A program made the position numbers and the translations under genes. DNA of 64,000 bases from Dictyoglomus turgidum DSM 6724 (lineage in GTDB: Bacteria > Dictyoglomota > Dictyoglomia > Dictyoglomales > Dictyoglomaceae): the NCBI RefSeq assembly GCF_000021645.1, contig NC_011661.1, forward strand, positions 714,723 through 778,722, given 5' to 3'. This document shows, piece after piece, positions 25,701 to 32,788 of this stretch. The number at the start of each line of letters is the position of its first letter. The stretch's first letter is position 1. The notes beneath the pieces are model-generated. The model saw nothing but the letters and a program-made list of their open reading frames with translations, did not search any database and had not been told where the DNA came from.

Positions 25701-26385
25701 CTATTCTTATGTATATCTCTTGATTTTGAGGTATATAAAAATAACAGAGAGCATAAGAAGTAGACCATTGATTTGGATAAATTAAATTATAGAGGCTTAT
25801 ATATGCACTTTTACTTTCTTCAGGGGAAAACCATCTTATATCAAGTCCATTTTTCCCTTGATATGTCTTTTCAAGTTTTATCTCCTTCTCGGGAGGATAT
25901 TCTTTGTAAAGTCCAGAATTCCCTATGTTTTCAAAGGGGCCTATAAAAATGAAATCTTTTATAAAGCCTTTTTCCTCAGAATACTTTTCTGCTTTAGAAA
26001 TAAGATTTTGAGAAAGAAGAGCTTTCCAATATAAATATTCTAAATAAGAGTTATTAAATTCTCTTCCATCTAATAAAGATACTATTTCTTTATATATGGG
26101 AAGACTATCCCAAAGATCATAACCTAAAAGTCCTATTACTTCATGCCAGAGAGAATTTGGGTTTATTTCTATGGATTTTTTCCAATGTTTCCATGCTTGA
26201 GAAGCATTATCTTCAAGGAGGTAGTATATACTAATTATGGCATTTGAGTAAGCATCTTCTTTATAAGAACTTTTTAAAAGCTCAAACTTATTCTCTAATA
26301 GTAGATTTCCAACTTTTATACTTTGAGCAGAGGTAGATATAATAAGAAGGGCTAAAGTTATAAATAGAAATATTTTTTTTCTCAT
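22708..26385 (-). CDS. Large exported TPR / DUF3857 / transglutaminase-like protein
   Basis: 1225 residues with a signal peptide (1-20). After a region that includes a beta-rich module (about 165-300, possibly a PA14-like sandwich) come TPR-type helical repeats (about 330-630; for example ELAIESYEKAIEIDPSYKGI). A DUF3857 domain follows (from about 640) and a transglutaminase-like core with YGDCKDKAVLLLTMLKEAGI (Cys near 915), FDHAIVALP (His near 959) and LFLDGTAED, so the catalytic triad is intact. The C-terminus is beta-rich. DUF3857-transglutaminase proteins occur mostly in Bacteroidetes and Acidobacteria; peptide crosslinking or cleavage is possible but unproven. Alone on its strand, promoter TATAAT at 26417-26422 on the minus strand. 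Confidence 0.85.
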   Translation of the reverse strand: MRKKIFLFITLALLIISTSAQSIKVGNLLLENKFELLKSSYKEDAYSNAIISIYYLLEDNASQAWKHWKKSIEINPNSLWHEVIGLLGYDLWDSLPIYKEIVSLLDGREFNNSYLEYLYWKALLSQNLISKAEKYSEEKGFIKDFIFIGPFENIGNSGLYKEYPPEKEIKLEKTYQGKNGLDIRWFSPEESKSAYISLYNLIYPNQWSTSYALCYFYIPQNQEIYIRIGTTSSYKLFLDDCHIYEIETQRRAIWDQEIYRIPLSSGWHKLLLKFCNQEGDFGFFLRITDSKGNKISGLKTSVKPQNYRKTQIYFERILPEKELIKESDSSEIFYTFYGFLLSEKGVSEEAEEYLKRAEKIKKDSEVIKFILGKFYLGSQDVETGRKYLLDSYSLSKNLKMNLYYLSLYELEHGRYEEALKNLEKEDIPENSFLLRSLLIRLFNALSWTKEVENQISIFEKGYKTSQEAYFLKGKMYEKRNMPFKAIENYLTALSMNWENWEVFYSLFYLARDLHRYDIIENLAKNLIEKDPTDIWAYIQLIRIYLSQEKIEEAQRLIEKTKKITYLYPEIFIYEAEIHHLKDEKELAIESYEKAIEIDPSYKGIREYLNYLRSEQIKIPDISEYLSKDIPKEFLDFPAIYLLDWQERTMHKDGSFTVVFHKIIKILKDEAKDKYGEITINYDSSFEDVRILRARTIKPDGKELEATSIQDFSVASDYPLYTDQRQIIISMPAVEKGAILECFYVIDEYTRSIFGKNFQDIFFFQNEVPTLRSIYILKIPSTIDFKYKVYNGKVDPEVNQNKDYKIFTWKMENVPGITEEPYMPDLAKLVPQLWITTFRSWEDLADWYYSLAYPQIRSNKEIKEKVRELVLGAKMEEEKIKAIYYFVTNQIRYVGLEYGIRGIMPHSAPEIFKAKYGDCKDKAVLLLTMLKEAGIKAYYTLVSTRYSSPLKKELPGFQFDHAIVALPYKNSYLFLDGTAEDTPFGEVPGMDQGADAMIIIDGKPILTTIPMSKPENNLRKYNTKINIEEKNLVAETQITLTGYFANSYRYYLKTMTTLQKENFLSRLLNYYIPNSKLTDWDVQNIGNLEEPLIIKLKFENPYITSYKKEINLLNMFPFSSIKSAEEITREERNYDIEYYLPYQEIEEISINIPQGINIDTTIKSVTKENKWIKYSVEIEEKNNILSLKRVFTQKEILIPAQDFKEYKKDMEEIINYDKGMLLININ

Positions 26386-26435
26386 ACTCTTCTCCTTTAT
26401 CTCTGGATTCTAATTAATTATACAATATAAAAAGC

Positions 26436-26465
26436 TTGAAAATATTATCAAAAAGAGTGTAAAAT
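26436..26465 (+). promoter_or_regulatory. Promoter of the LacI-type regulator gene
   Basis: TTGAAA at 26436-26441 and TAAAAT at 26460-26465 with an 18-base spacer. The start near 26472 leaves a 50-base leader ending in GGAGGGAGG before the ATG at 26522. Confidence 0.5.
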
Positions 26466-26521
26466 TCTTAAAAATAACTTGTGTTAGTAAGTAATTATTT
26501 CTCAAAGCGGAGGGAGGATCT

Positions 26522-27535
26522 ATGACAAAGAAGAAAAAAGCACCCACCAGTTGGGATGTGGCAAGGCTTGCAGGAGTTTCAAGATCTACAGTCTCTTTTG
26601 TGCTTAATAATACTCCCGGAATAAAGATAAGTGAAGAGACAAGAAGGAGAGTTCTTGAGGCAGTAAAGGCTCTTGATTATAAGCCCAATGCTATAGCTCG
26701 AAGTCTTGCAAAACAAAAGACGGAGGCTATTGCATTTTTTGTTTTAGATATTGCAAACCCTGTTTTTCCTAATATGGCAAGAGGTATAGAAGATGTGGCA
26801 AGACAAAATGGCTACACTTTGTTTCTATGTAACACCGATGGGAAAACTTTAAGAGAAGTAAGATATATGAATATAATGCTGGAAAGAAGGGTGGATGGCA
26901 TAATTGCTGGAGCTCTTTCTAACGAGGAAGTGAGTAAGATAGCTCAGAAGAAAAATATACCTCTTGTTATTCTTGAACATCCAAGACTTCCAGAGCATGA
27001 TGTGGTTTATGCGGACAATGTTAAAGGAAGCTATGAGGCAGTGATGCATTTTGTAGAGTTGGGACATAAGCGGATTGCTCACATAACTATAAACCCTGAA
27101 AGTATAATTGTTCAAGAAAGAATTGAAGGGTATAAAAAGGCTCTTGAAGATGCTGGAATTCCCTTTGATGATAATCTTTTAAAAATATTTTACGACAAAG
27201 TTGACGAAGAGAAAGCAATAAATGAACTTTTTTCATTACCTGATCCCCCAACTGCAATCTTTACCTTTAGTGATTTTATGGCAATCCAGGTTATGAAGAT
27301 ATTGATAAGAAGGGGCTATAGGATCCCGGAGGATGTTTCCGTAATAGGCTTTGATGATACCCTGGCAAATTTGACGATACCTGCTTTAACTACGGTTTCT
27401 CAACCTTTTTATGAGATGGGGGCAAAAGCTGCTGAAATTTTAATTGAAAGATTGAAAAATCCTAATATGCCAATACAGCATATAAAATTACCAACGAAAT
27501 TGGTAATAAGAGAGAGTACTGCAAAAAGAAGATAG
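26522..27535 (+). CDS. LacI-family transcriptional regulator
   Basis: 337-residue regulator. The N-terminal helix-turn-helix WDVARLAGVSRSTVSFVLNN and the hinge helix (YKPNAIARSLAK) are canonical, followed by a periplasmic-binding-protein-like effector domain with VDGIIAGALSNEE, GHKRIAHIT and SVIGFDDTLANLTIPALTTV. These proteins bind palindromes with a central CG; two such sites occur in this window, before malE (9221) and before the corrinoid gene (27590). The gene sits directly upstream of the corrinoid genes on the same strand, with a separate promoter between. The ligand, normally a sugar, is unknown. Confidence 0.93.
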   Translation: MTKKKKAPTSWDVARLAGVSRSTVSFVLNNTPGIKISEETRRRVLEAVKALDYKPNAIARSLAKQKTEAIAFFVLDIANPVFPNMARGIEDVARQNGYTLFLCNTDGKTLREVRYMNIMLERRVDGIIAGALSNEEVSKIAQKKNIPLVILEHPRLPEHDVVYADNVKGSYEAVMHFVELGHKRIAHITINPESIIVQERIEGYKKALEDAGIPFDDNLLKIFYDKVDEEKAINELFSLPDPPTAIFTFSDFMAIQVMKILIRRGYRIPEDVSVIGFDDTLANLTIPALTTVSQPFYEMGAKAAEILIERLKNPNMPIQHIKLPTKLVIRESTAKRR

Positions 27536-27567
27536 GTTTTTAGCTTAACTTTTTAAGTAAGATGATA

Positions 27568-27601
27568 TGTTATAATATCGTCAAAATAGAAAAACGTTTT
27601 T
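27568..27601 (+). promoter_or_regulatory. Extended -10 promoter and CG-centred palindrome before the corrinoid gene
   Basis: TGTTATAAT at 27568-27576 is an extended -10 element. AAAAACGTTTTT at 27590-27601 is a perfect 12-base palindrome with central CG, shortly after the expected start and before the AGGAGGTG ribosome site. This spacing suits an operator for a LacI-type repressor such as the product of the preceding gene. An A/T-rich palindrome can also occur by chance. Confidence 0.45.
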
Positions 27602-27621
27602 TTAGGAGGTGTAAAAATTAA

Positions 27622-28260
27622 ATGGTAGATTTAGAGGAGATTGCCAATGCTGTTATAGCGGGAAATAGAAAAAAGGTTCAAGAACTTGTAAGTAAGACTT
27701 TGGAAAAGGGCTTAAATCCTGAGGAAATTATAAATAATGGACTTCTTGCAGGAATGAGTGTTATTGGGGAGAGATTTAAAAATAATGAAATATTTGTACC
27801 TGAAGTTTTAGTTGCAGCTAGAGCAATGCAAGCAGGAATGGATATATTAAAACCTTTAATTGCTAAAAATTCTGGTATTATAAAAGGAAAAGTAGTAATT
27901 GGGACGGTTAAAGGTGATTTACATGATATAGGAAAGAATTTAGTATCTATGATGCTAGAAGGAGCTGGATATGAGGTTATTGATCTTGGAATTGATGTTC
28001 CCCCTGAAAAATTTGTGGAGGCTATAAGAGAGTATAATCCTGATATAGTAGGTATGTCTGCTTTACTTACTACAACTATGTCTTATATGAAAGTGACCAT
28101 AGATGTTCTTGAAAAAGAAGGGGTGAGGAGGAAGGTTAAAGTAATTGTAGGGGGAGCTCCTGTAACAGAAAGCTTTGCCAAGGAGATAGGTGCTGATGGT
28201 TATGCTCCTGATGCTCCATCTGCAGTGGATCTTGTAAATCAGCTTATGGGTTTAGGATAA
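27622..28260 (+). CDS. Corrinoid (B12)-binding methyltransferase protein
   Basis: 212 residues of the MtbC/MtaC/MttC type. Residues 1-85 form the helical cap domain; residues 90-212 are the B12-binding Rossmann-like domain with DLHDIGKN at 99-106, His101 being the lower ligand of the cobalt, then the GYEVIDLGIDVPPEKF and IVGGAPVTESFAKEIGADGY motifs. It carries a methyl group on cobalt between two methyltransferases. It is followed directly by an activase and a UroD-family methyltransferase, but no substrate-specific methyltransferase (MtaB, MttB, MtbB type) lies nearby, so the methyl donor is unknown. Confidence 0.93.
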   Translation: MVDLEEIANAVIAGNRKKVQELVSKTLEKGLNPEEIINNGLLAGMSVIGERFKNNEIFVPEVLVAARAMQAGMDILKPLIAKNSGIIKGKVVIGTVKGDLHDIGKNLVSMMLEGAGYEVIDLGIDVPPEKFVEAIREYNPDIVGMSALLTTTMSYMKVTIDVLEKEGVRRKVKVIVGGAPVTESFAKEIGADGYAPDAPSAVDLVNQLMGLG

Positions 28261-29973
28261 ATGTATAAAATTAGGATAGGCAAAGATAAATTAATTTACT
28301 CAGAAAAGGGAGAAAATCTCCTCAGGGTGTTGAGGGATAACAATGTAAGTGTACCTTCCATATGTAATGGGGCAGGATGGTGTGGAAAGTGTAAAGTAAG
28401 GGTTTTGAAGGGCAATAGTTTAACTTTGACTGAGGAAGAGAAGAGACTTCTTTCAGAGGAAGAGATTAAAAATAATATTAGGCTTGTTTGTCACCTAACT
28501 ATTGAAGAGGACTTAGAGATAGAAGTTTTAGAAGAGATTAGTACTTTCAATTTTTCTAAAGAGATAGAATATAAAACTTCTTTAAATCCCTTAGTAAACT
28601 TAGAGAGATTCCGGAATAAAATAGATTCTAAAGATATAGATATCTCTTATATAGAGTATATAGAAAAAAGGAAATATGTCGTAAGAAATTTAGAAATAGT
28701 TAGAAGATTACCAAGCTTTTTAAAGGATGGATACTTGGAAGGGACCATAGTAGTGTTAGATAATGAGGTCATAGATTTGAGGGAGAAAGATTTAGAAAAA
28801 ATTTATGGATTTGCTATAGATATCGGAACTACAACTTTGGTTGTTTCTCTTTTAGATATTACCACAGGTAAAAGAGTAGGAGTTAAGATGGAGATTAATC
28901 CTCAGGTTTCTTATGGAGCTGATGTTCTTTCACGAATTAATTATGTAATGAGTGATCCTCATGGGCTTTTTGTTTTATGGGATCTGCTCATTTCTAAACT
29001 TGAGGATATGATAGGTAGTCTTTGCAAGGAAAAGGATATAAGTGTTAATGATGTTTATGTTGGTTCTATAGTTGGTAATTCTATAATGACACATATTTTT
29101 CTTGGAGTAGATCCTTCAAGTATTGGGGTTTTCCCCTTTACTCCAGTCTTTAAGAAGAGTTTTCTAATTTCTTCTAAAGACCTTTTTAAAAGCATTAAAA
29201 ATGCAAAAATTTACACTTTTCCTCTTATTTCTGGCTATATAGGTGGGGATATTGTATCAGGAATTTTAGCTTTAGGTATGCATCGTAAACCTGAAAATAG
29301 TCTCCTTATAGACATAGGAACTAATGGGGAAATAGTATTGAAGCATGATAACAAATTATTTTCCTGCGCTACTGCAGCAGGTCCTGCTTTTGAGGGAGGA
29401 AATATATCTCAGGGAATGATAGCAGTAAGTGGTGCTATAGATCATGTGTGGATTGAGGACGGTAAGGTAAAGTATAGTGTCATTGGGGGTACAGAGGAAA
29501 AAGGTATAACGGGTTCGGGTTTGGTAGATGCTATAGCGGTAATGCTGGATTTGGAGGTATTAGATAAAACAGGAAGAATGAGAAAAAATGAGTTTAACGT
29601 AGGAAAGGTGAGGATAACCCAAAAAGATATAAGAGAGTTTCAATTGGCAAAGTCTGCTATAAGGGCTGGAATAGAGGTATTACTTAATAAAGCTGATATT
29701 ACCTATGAAGATCTCGATAGAATATATGTGGCAGGAACCTTTGGAAATTACATTAATTTAGAGAATGCTATTAAAGTAGGGCTTTTACCTCCTATTGAAA
29801 TTAAAAAATTTGTTATTTCAGGGAATACAGCTTTAATGGGCGCAGAGATATTGCTTCTTAATAAGGAGTTAATAGAAGAAGCAGAGGAGATAATTAAAAA
29901 AGTTAAATATATAGATTTATCGTTATCCTCTGAGTTTCAAGAGTTATTTGTGAAATTTATAGGGTGGGGTTAG
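28261..29973 (+). CDS. Corrinoid activation protein (RACo/RamA-like, 2Fe-2S + DUF4445 ASKHA)
   Basis: 570 residues. An N-terminal plant-type [2Fe-2S] ferredoxin domain has Cys35, Cys41, Cys44 (CNGAGWCGKC) and Cys77 (RLVCHL). A linker follows, then an ASKHA ATPase-like domain from about residue 185 (GFAIDIGTTTLVVSLLDI, LLIDIGTNGEIVL, IYVAGTFGNYINLENA). Such proteins use ATP to reduce inactive Co(II) corrinoid back to Co(I). It starts right after the stop of the corrinoid protein gene, which is thus the obvious client. Members of this family have also been linked to B12-dependent methionine synthase reactivation. The electron donor is not identified here. Confidence 0.92.
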   Translation: MYKIRIGKDKLIYSEKGENLLRVLRDNNVSVPSICNGAGWCGKCKVRVLKGNSLTLTEEEKRLLSEEEIKNNIRLVCHLTIEEDLEIEVLEEISTFNFSKEIEYKTSLNPLVNLERFRNKIDSKDIDISYIEYIEKRKYVVRNLEIVRRLPSFLKDGYLEGTIVVLDNEVIDLREKDLEKIYGFAIDIGTTTLVVSLLDITTGKRVGVKMEINPQVSYGADVLSRINYVMSDPHGLFVLWDLLISKLEDMIGSLCKEKDISVNDVYVGSIVGNSIMTHIFLGVDPSSIGVFPFTPVFKKSFLISSKDLFKSIKNAKIYTFPLISGYIGGDIVSGILALGMHRKPENSLLIDIGTNGEIVLKHDNKLFSCATAAGPAFEGGNISQGMIAVSGAIDHVWIEDGKVKYSVIGGTEEKGITGSGLVDAIAVMLDLEVLDKTGRMRKNEFNVGKVRITQKDIREFQLAKSAIRAGIEVLLNKADITYEDLDRIYVAGTFGNYINLENAIKVGLLPPIEIKKFVISGNTALMGAEILLLNKELIEEAEEIIKKVKYIDLSLSSEFQELFVKFIGWG

Positions 29974-29976
29974 AAC

Positions 29977-30936
29977 ATGATGATTTCTGAAAAGAAGAGA
30001 CTTGTAATTCCTCTTTTAGGAGCTCCAGGAATTAAACTTACAGGTACTACTCTTAAGCAAAATTTAATTGATCCCTCCATTCAATTTAAAACCCTTTATA
30101 AAATTTTAGAGAGATTTAATCCTGATGGAATCTTTCCCTTTATGGATCTTACTGTGGAAGCAGAAGCTTTAGGATTAAAAATTGATTTTCCAGAAAATGA
30201 GAATCCATCAGTAAGAGAACATCCTATAAAAGATAGGGAGGCTTTAGCTGAGTTAAAAAGAAAATGGAATGGTATTTCTGGAAGAATGAAAGTTTTTATA
30301 AAAGTCTGTGAGATGATGGTAAAGGAGTTTGATAGAATTAAAGGAGGATATGTTATTGGTCCCTTTACTCTTGCTGGAGAGCTTATGGGTGTAAATGATT
30401 TAGGGATTAATGTATTAGAGGAGCCAGAGTTTGTTAAAGAGGTTGTGGAATTTACTACAAAGGTGATTTTAGAATATGCTAAGGTCCTTTTTGAGACAGG
30501 AATAGATGTAGTTGCAGTCCTAGAACCTACAGCGGTAATTCTTTCTCCTCAGCTTTTTAAAGAGTTCTCAATGAAATATTTCAAATATCTTTCCTCAGAG
30601 ATTAAGAGACCTCTTATTTATCATATATGTGGGAATACTAAACACTTGATTGAGGATATGGGTAAAAGTGGCGCTTGGGGATTAAGTCTTGATAGTGCTG
30701 TGGATTTAAAATGGGCATCTGAGATTGTTCCTTCGAAGGTAAATTTGATAGGTAATTTGGATCCTGTAGGGGTGTTTTTGCAGGGAAGTCCTGAGATGGT
30801 GTATGAGAGAACTTGGAAACTCCTGGAAAGGATGAAAGATGTGGAGAATTTTATATTAAGTTCTGGATGTGATATTCCTGTGGGGACCCCTCTTGAGAAT
30901 ATTGATGCATTTATGCAAGCTGCTAAAAATTTTTGA
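29977..30936 (+). CDS. UroD-family corrinoid-dependent methyltransferase (MtaA/MtbA-like)
   Basis: 319 residues of the uroporphyrinogen decarboxylase superfamily, methyltransferase branch. Seen: GYVIGPFTLAGELMG, the VVAVLEPTAVILSPQLF segment, PLIYHICGNTKHLIEDM with His and Cys as likely zinc ligands, and GNLDPVGVFLQGSPEMV. The true decarboxylases lack the H-x-C zinc pair, so a thiol methylating enzyme is more likely. In methanogens MtaA/MtbA move the methyl to coenzyme M; a bacterium would use another acceptor, such as homocysteine or tetrahydrofolate. The homocysteine genes that follow make homocysteine an appealing guess, which is an inference. Confidence 0.87.
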   Translation: MMISEKKRLVIPLLGAPGIKLTGTTLKQNLIDPSIQFKTLYKILERFNPDGIFPFMDLTVEAEALGLKIDFPENENPSVREHPIKDREALAELKRKWNGISGRMKVFIKVCEMMVKEFDRIKGGYVIGPFTLAGELMGVNDLGINVLEEPEFVKEVVEFTTKVILEYAKVLFETGIDVVAVLEPTAVILSPQLFKEFSMKYFKYLSSEIKRPLIYHICGNTKHLIEDMGKSGAWGLSLDSAVDLKWASEIVPSKVNLIGNLDPVGVFLQGSPEMVYERTWKLLERMKDVENFILSSGCDIPVGTPLENIDAFMQAAKNF

Positions 30937-30943
30937 GTAGTTA

Positions 30944-30972
30944 TTGAAAAACTCCGACGATTTTGGTATTAT
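30944..30972 (+). promoter_or_regulatory. Promoter of the homocysteine operon
   Basis: TTGAAA at 30944-30949 and TATTAT at 30967-30972 with a 17-base spacer, each matching the consensus at five of six bases. The start near 30979 gives a leader of about 114 bases before the DUF39 gene. That leader holds a short ORF and a small hairpin. Confidence 0.6.
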
Positions 30973-31003
30973 ATCTGATAAATTTTATGGTTTTGAGGAG
31001 GTG

Positions 31004-31117
31004 ATGAAATTGTTATGGATCATGCCTTGCCCGAAAAGGGCGGTTCATATAGAAGCAAACATATCAAAATTCGAAAAAGGGAGGTATAGAGAATGGCAAA
31101 GACAATTGAGGAAATAA
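31004..31117 (+). CDS. Possible 37-residue leader ORF overlapping the DUF39 gene start
   Basis: A short frame preceded by a very strong GAGGAGGTG five bases from its ATG. It begins MKLLWIMPCPKRAV and runs 25 bases into the DUF39 gene in another frame. Codons 7 and 9 are Met and Cys, and the stretch at 31029-31041 can form a small GCCC/GGGC hairpin with a GAAAA loop. It could be a leader peptide controlling the following homocysteine gene, or a small protein. It may also be a chance frame; the ribosome site is the main evidence for translation. Confidence 0.4.
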   Translation: MKLLWIMPCPKRAVHIEANISKFEKGRYREWQRQLRK

Positions 31118-32316
31118 ATGAGAAGATCCGCCAGGGTAAGGCAGTGGTGGTTACTGCCGAAGAGATGATTGATATTGTGAGAGAAAAAGGAGTAGAAAAA
31201 GCTGCAAAGGAAGTTGATGTGGTAACAACGGGAACTTTTGGTATTATGTGTTCATCGGGAATATATTTTAACATAGGACATACAAAACCAAAAATAAAAC
31301 TTGGTGGAGGAAGGGTTTATTTAAATGGTGTTCCAGCTTATGCAGCATACGCAGCAGTGGATCTTTTCCTTGGAGCAAATGCTCTTCCCGATGATGATCC
31401 CAGAAATAAATATTATCCTGGTGATTTTGAGTATGGTGGTGGACATGTAATAGAGGATCTTGTTTCAGGAAAAGAAATAAGAATCACCGCTCAAGCTTAT
31501 GGCACTGATTGTTACCCAAGAAAATTTCTTGATGCATATATAACTATACATGATTTGAATGAAGCAGTGCTTTTTAATATAAGAAACGCTTATCAAAACT
31601 ATAATGTAGCTGTAAATTCATCAGATAAGACTATATATACCTACCTAGGAATGCTGAAGCCCCGCTTTGGGAATGCTAATTATAGCAGTGCAGGACAACT
31701 CTCTCCCCTATTAAATGATCCTTACTATAAAACCATAGGAATAGGCACAAGAATATTTCTTGGAGGAGGAATAGGATACGTAGCTTGGCATGGGACTCAA
31801 CATAATCCGAATGTAGAGAGAACGGAAAGAGGAATACCAAAGGGGGGCGCAGGAACTCTTGCAGTAATAGGAGATTTGAAACAAATGAGTAGTGAATGGC
31901 TTAGAGGCGTTAGCATGAAGGGATATGGCGTGTCTCTTGCAGTGGGAATTGGAGTTCCTATTCCTATTTTAAATGAGGAAATTGCTTTTTACACTTCTGT
32001 AAGTGATGAGGATATATTAGCCCCTGTAGTGGATTATGCTACAGCCTATCCAAATAGAGAATCGGACGTTATAGCTTATGTAACCTATAAGGAATTGAGA
32101 AGTGGAGAAATAGAATTGTTTGGCAAAAAAGTTCCTACAAGTCCTCTTTCTAGCTATTTTAAGGCAAGAAGAATTGCTGAAATTCTTAAAGAATGGATTA
32201 AAGAAGGTAAATTCTTACTTACTTCTCCATCTGCCCCAATTCCTGGAGTTGAGTCAGGAATCAAATTTAAACCCTTTAGCGGGAAAGAGGTATTGGAGGA
32301 GGTGGAGAAGAGATGA
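31093..32316 (+). CDS. Homocysteine biosynthesis protein DUF39 (aspartate-semialdehyde sulfurtransferase)
   Basis: 407 residues of the DUF39 family, which with a NIL/ferredoxin partner converts L-aspartate semialdehyde and sulfide to homocysteine, known from methanogens and Desulfovibrio-like bacteria. Two conserved cysteines are visible: Cys53 (GIMCSSG) and Cys140 (GTDCYPRKF). The GGGRVYLNGVPAYAAYAAVD stretch and the GGGIGYVAWHGTQHNP region are typical. It has AAGGGAGG nine bases from the ATG. Its stop overlaps the ferredoxin gene by four bases, so the two subunits are translated together. This route bypasses homoserine acylation. Confidence 0.92.
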   Translation: MAKTIEEINEKIRQGKAVVVTAEEMIDIVREKGVEKAAKEVDVVTTGTFGIMCSSGIYFNIGHTKPKIKLGGGRVYLNGVPAYAAYAAVDLFLGANALPDDDPRNKYYPGDFEYGGGHVIEDLVSGKEIRITAQAYGTDCYPRKFLDAYITIHDLNEAVLFNIRNAYQNYNVAVNSSDKTIYTYLGMLKPRFGNANYSSAGQLSPLLNDPYYKTIGIGTRIFLGGGIGYVAWHGTQHNPNVERTERGIPKGGAGTLAVIGDLKQMSSEWLRGVSMKGYGVSLAVGIGVPIPILNEEIAFYTSVSDEDILAPVVDYATAYPNRESDVIAYVTYKELRSGEIELFGKKVPTSPLSSYFKARRIAEILKEWIKEGKFLLTSPSAPIPGVESGIKFKPFSGKEVLEEVEKR

Positions 32317-32726
32317 GAACTGAAAGGATTGTCTTACACTTTCCTAAAGAGCTTGCAGATAAACCCATAATTGTAAACTTGGTGAAGAAGTTTGATCTTG
32401 ATTTTAATATATTGAAAGCCACCATTACTCCTGATGCAGAAGGGGTTATGGTTTTGGAAATATCAGGAGAAGACGATAATTTTTTAAAGGGTATAGAGTA
32501 TTTAAAAGATCTTGGAGTATCTATACAGCCCTTGTCTAAGGATGTGATATGGCTTGAAGAAAAGTGTGTCCATTGTGGGTATTGTGTAAGTTATTGTCCG
32601 ACAAAGGCCTTGTATAGAAATGAGAAGACATTGATGGTTGGTTTTGATTCTCAAAAGTGTACCGCATGCGGAGTATGTATAGAGATTTGTCCATATAATG
32701 CTATGGAGATGAAAATTTTTGTATAA
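32313..32726 (+). CDS. NIL domain + 2[4Fe-4S] ferredoxin partner of DUF39
   Basis: 137 residues. The first 75 form a NIL-type substrate-binding domain (IVLHFPKELADKPIIVNLV, then a VMVLEISGED strand). A 2[4Fe-4S] ferredoxin domain follows with Cys85-x2-Cys88-x2-Cys91-x3-Cys95 and Cys116-x2-Cys119-x2-Cys122-x3-Cys126. This is the known partner of the DUF39 protein, supplying electrons or a persulfide for homocysteine formation. It overlaps the DUF39 gene by four bases (ATGA type). Confidence 0.93.
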   Translation: MRTERIVLHFPKELADKPIIVNLVKKFDLDFNILKATITPDAEGVMVLEISGEDDNFLKGIEYLKDLGVSIQPLSKDVIWLEEKCVHCGYCVSYCPTKALYRNEKTLMVGFDSQKCTACGVCIEICPYNAMEMKIFV

Positions 32727-32745
32727 AATTAAGACTTGATGAAAT

Positions 32746-32783
32746 AAAATGGGGGAGATGGTTTTTACTTTCTCCCCCATTTT
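32746..32783 (+). terminator. Hairpin between the NIL-ferredoxin and UPF0280 genes
   Basis: A perfect 13-base inverted repeat (32746-32758 and 32771-32783) with a 12-base loop, GC-rich core and ATTTT at its 3' end, 20 bases after the stop codon. It resembles an intrinsic terminator with a short T-run and would reduce read-through into the UPF0280 gene. Confidence 0.6.
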
Positions 32784-32788
32784 CAATT

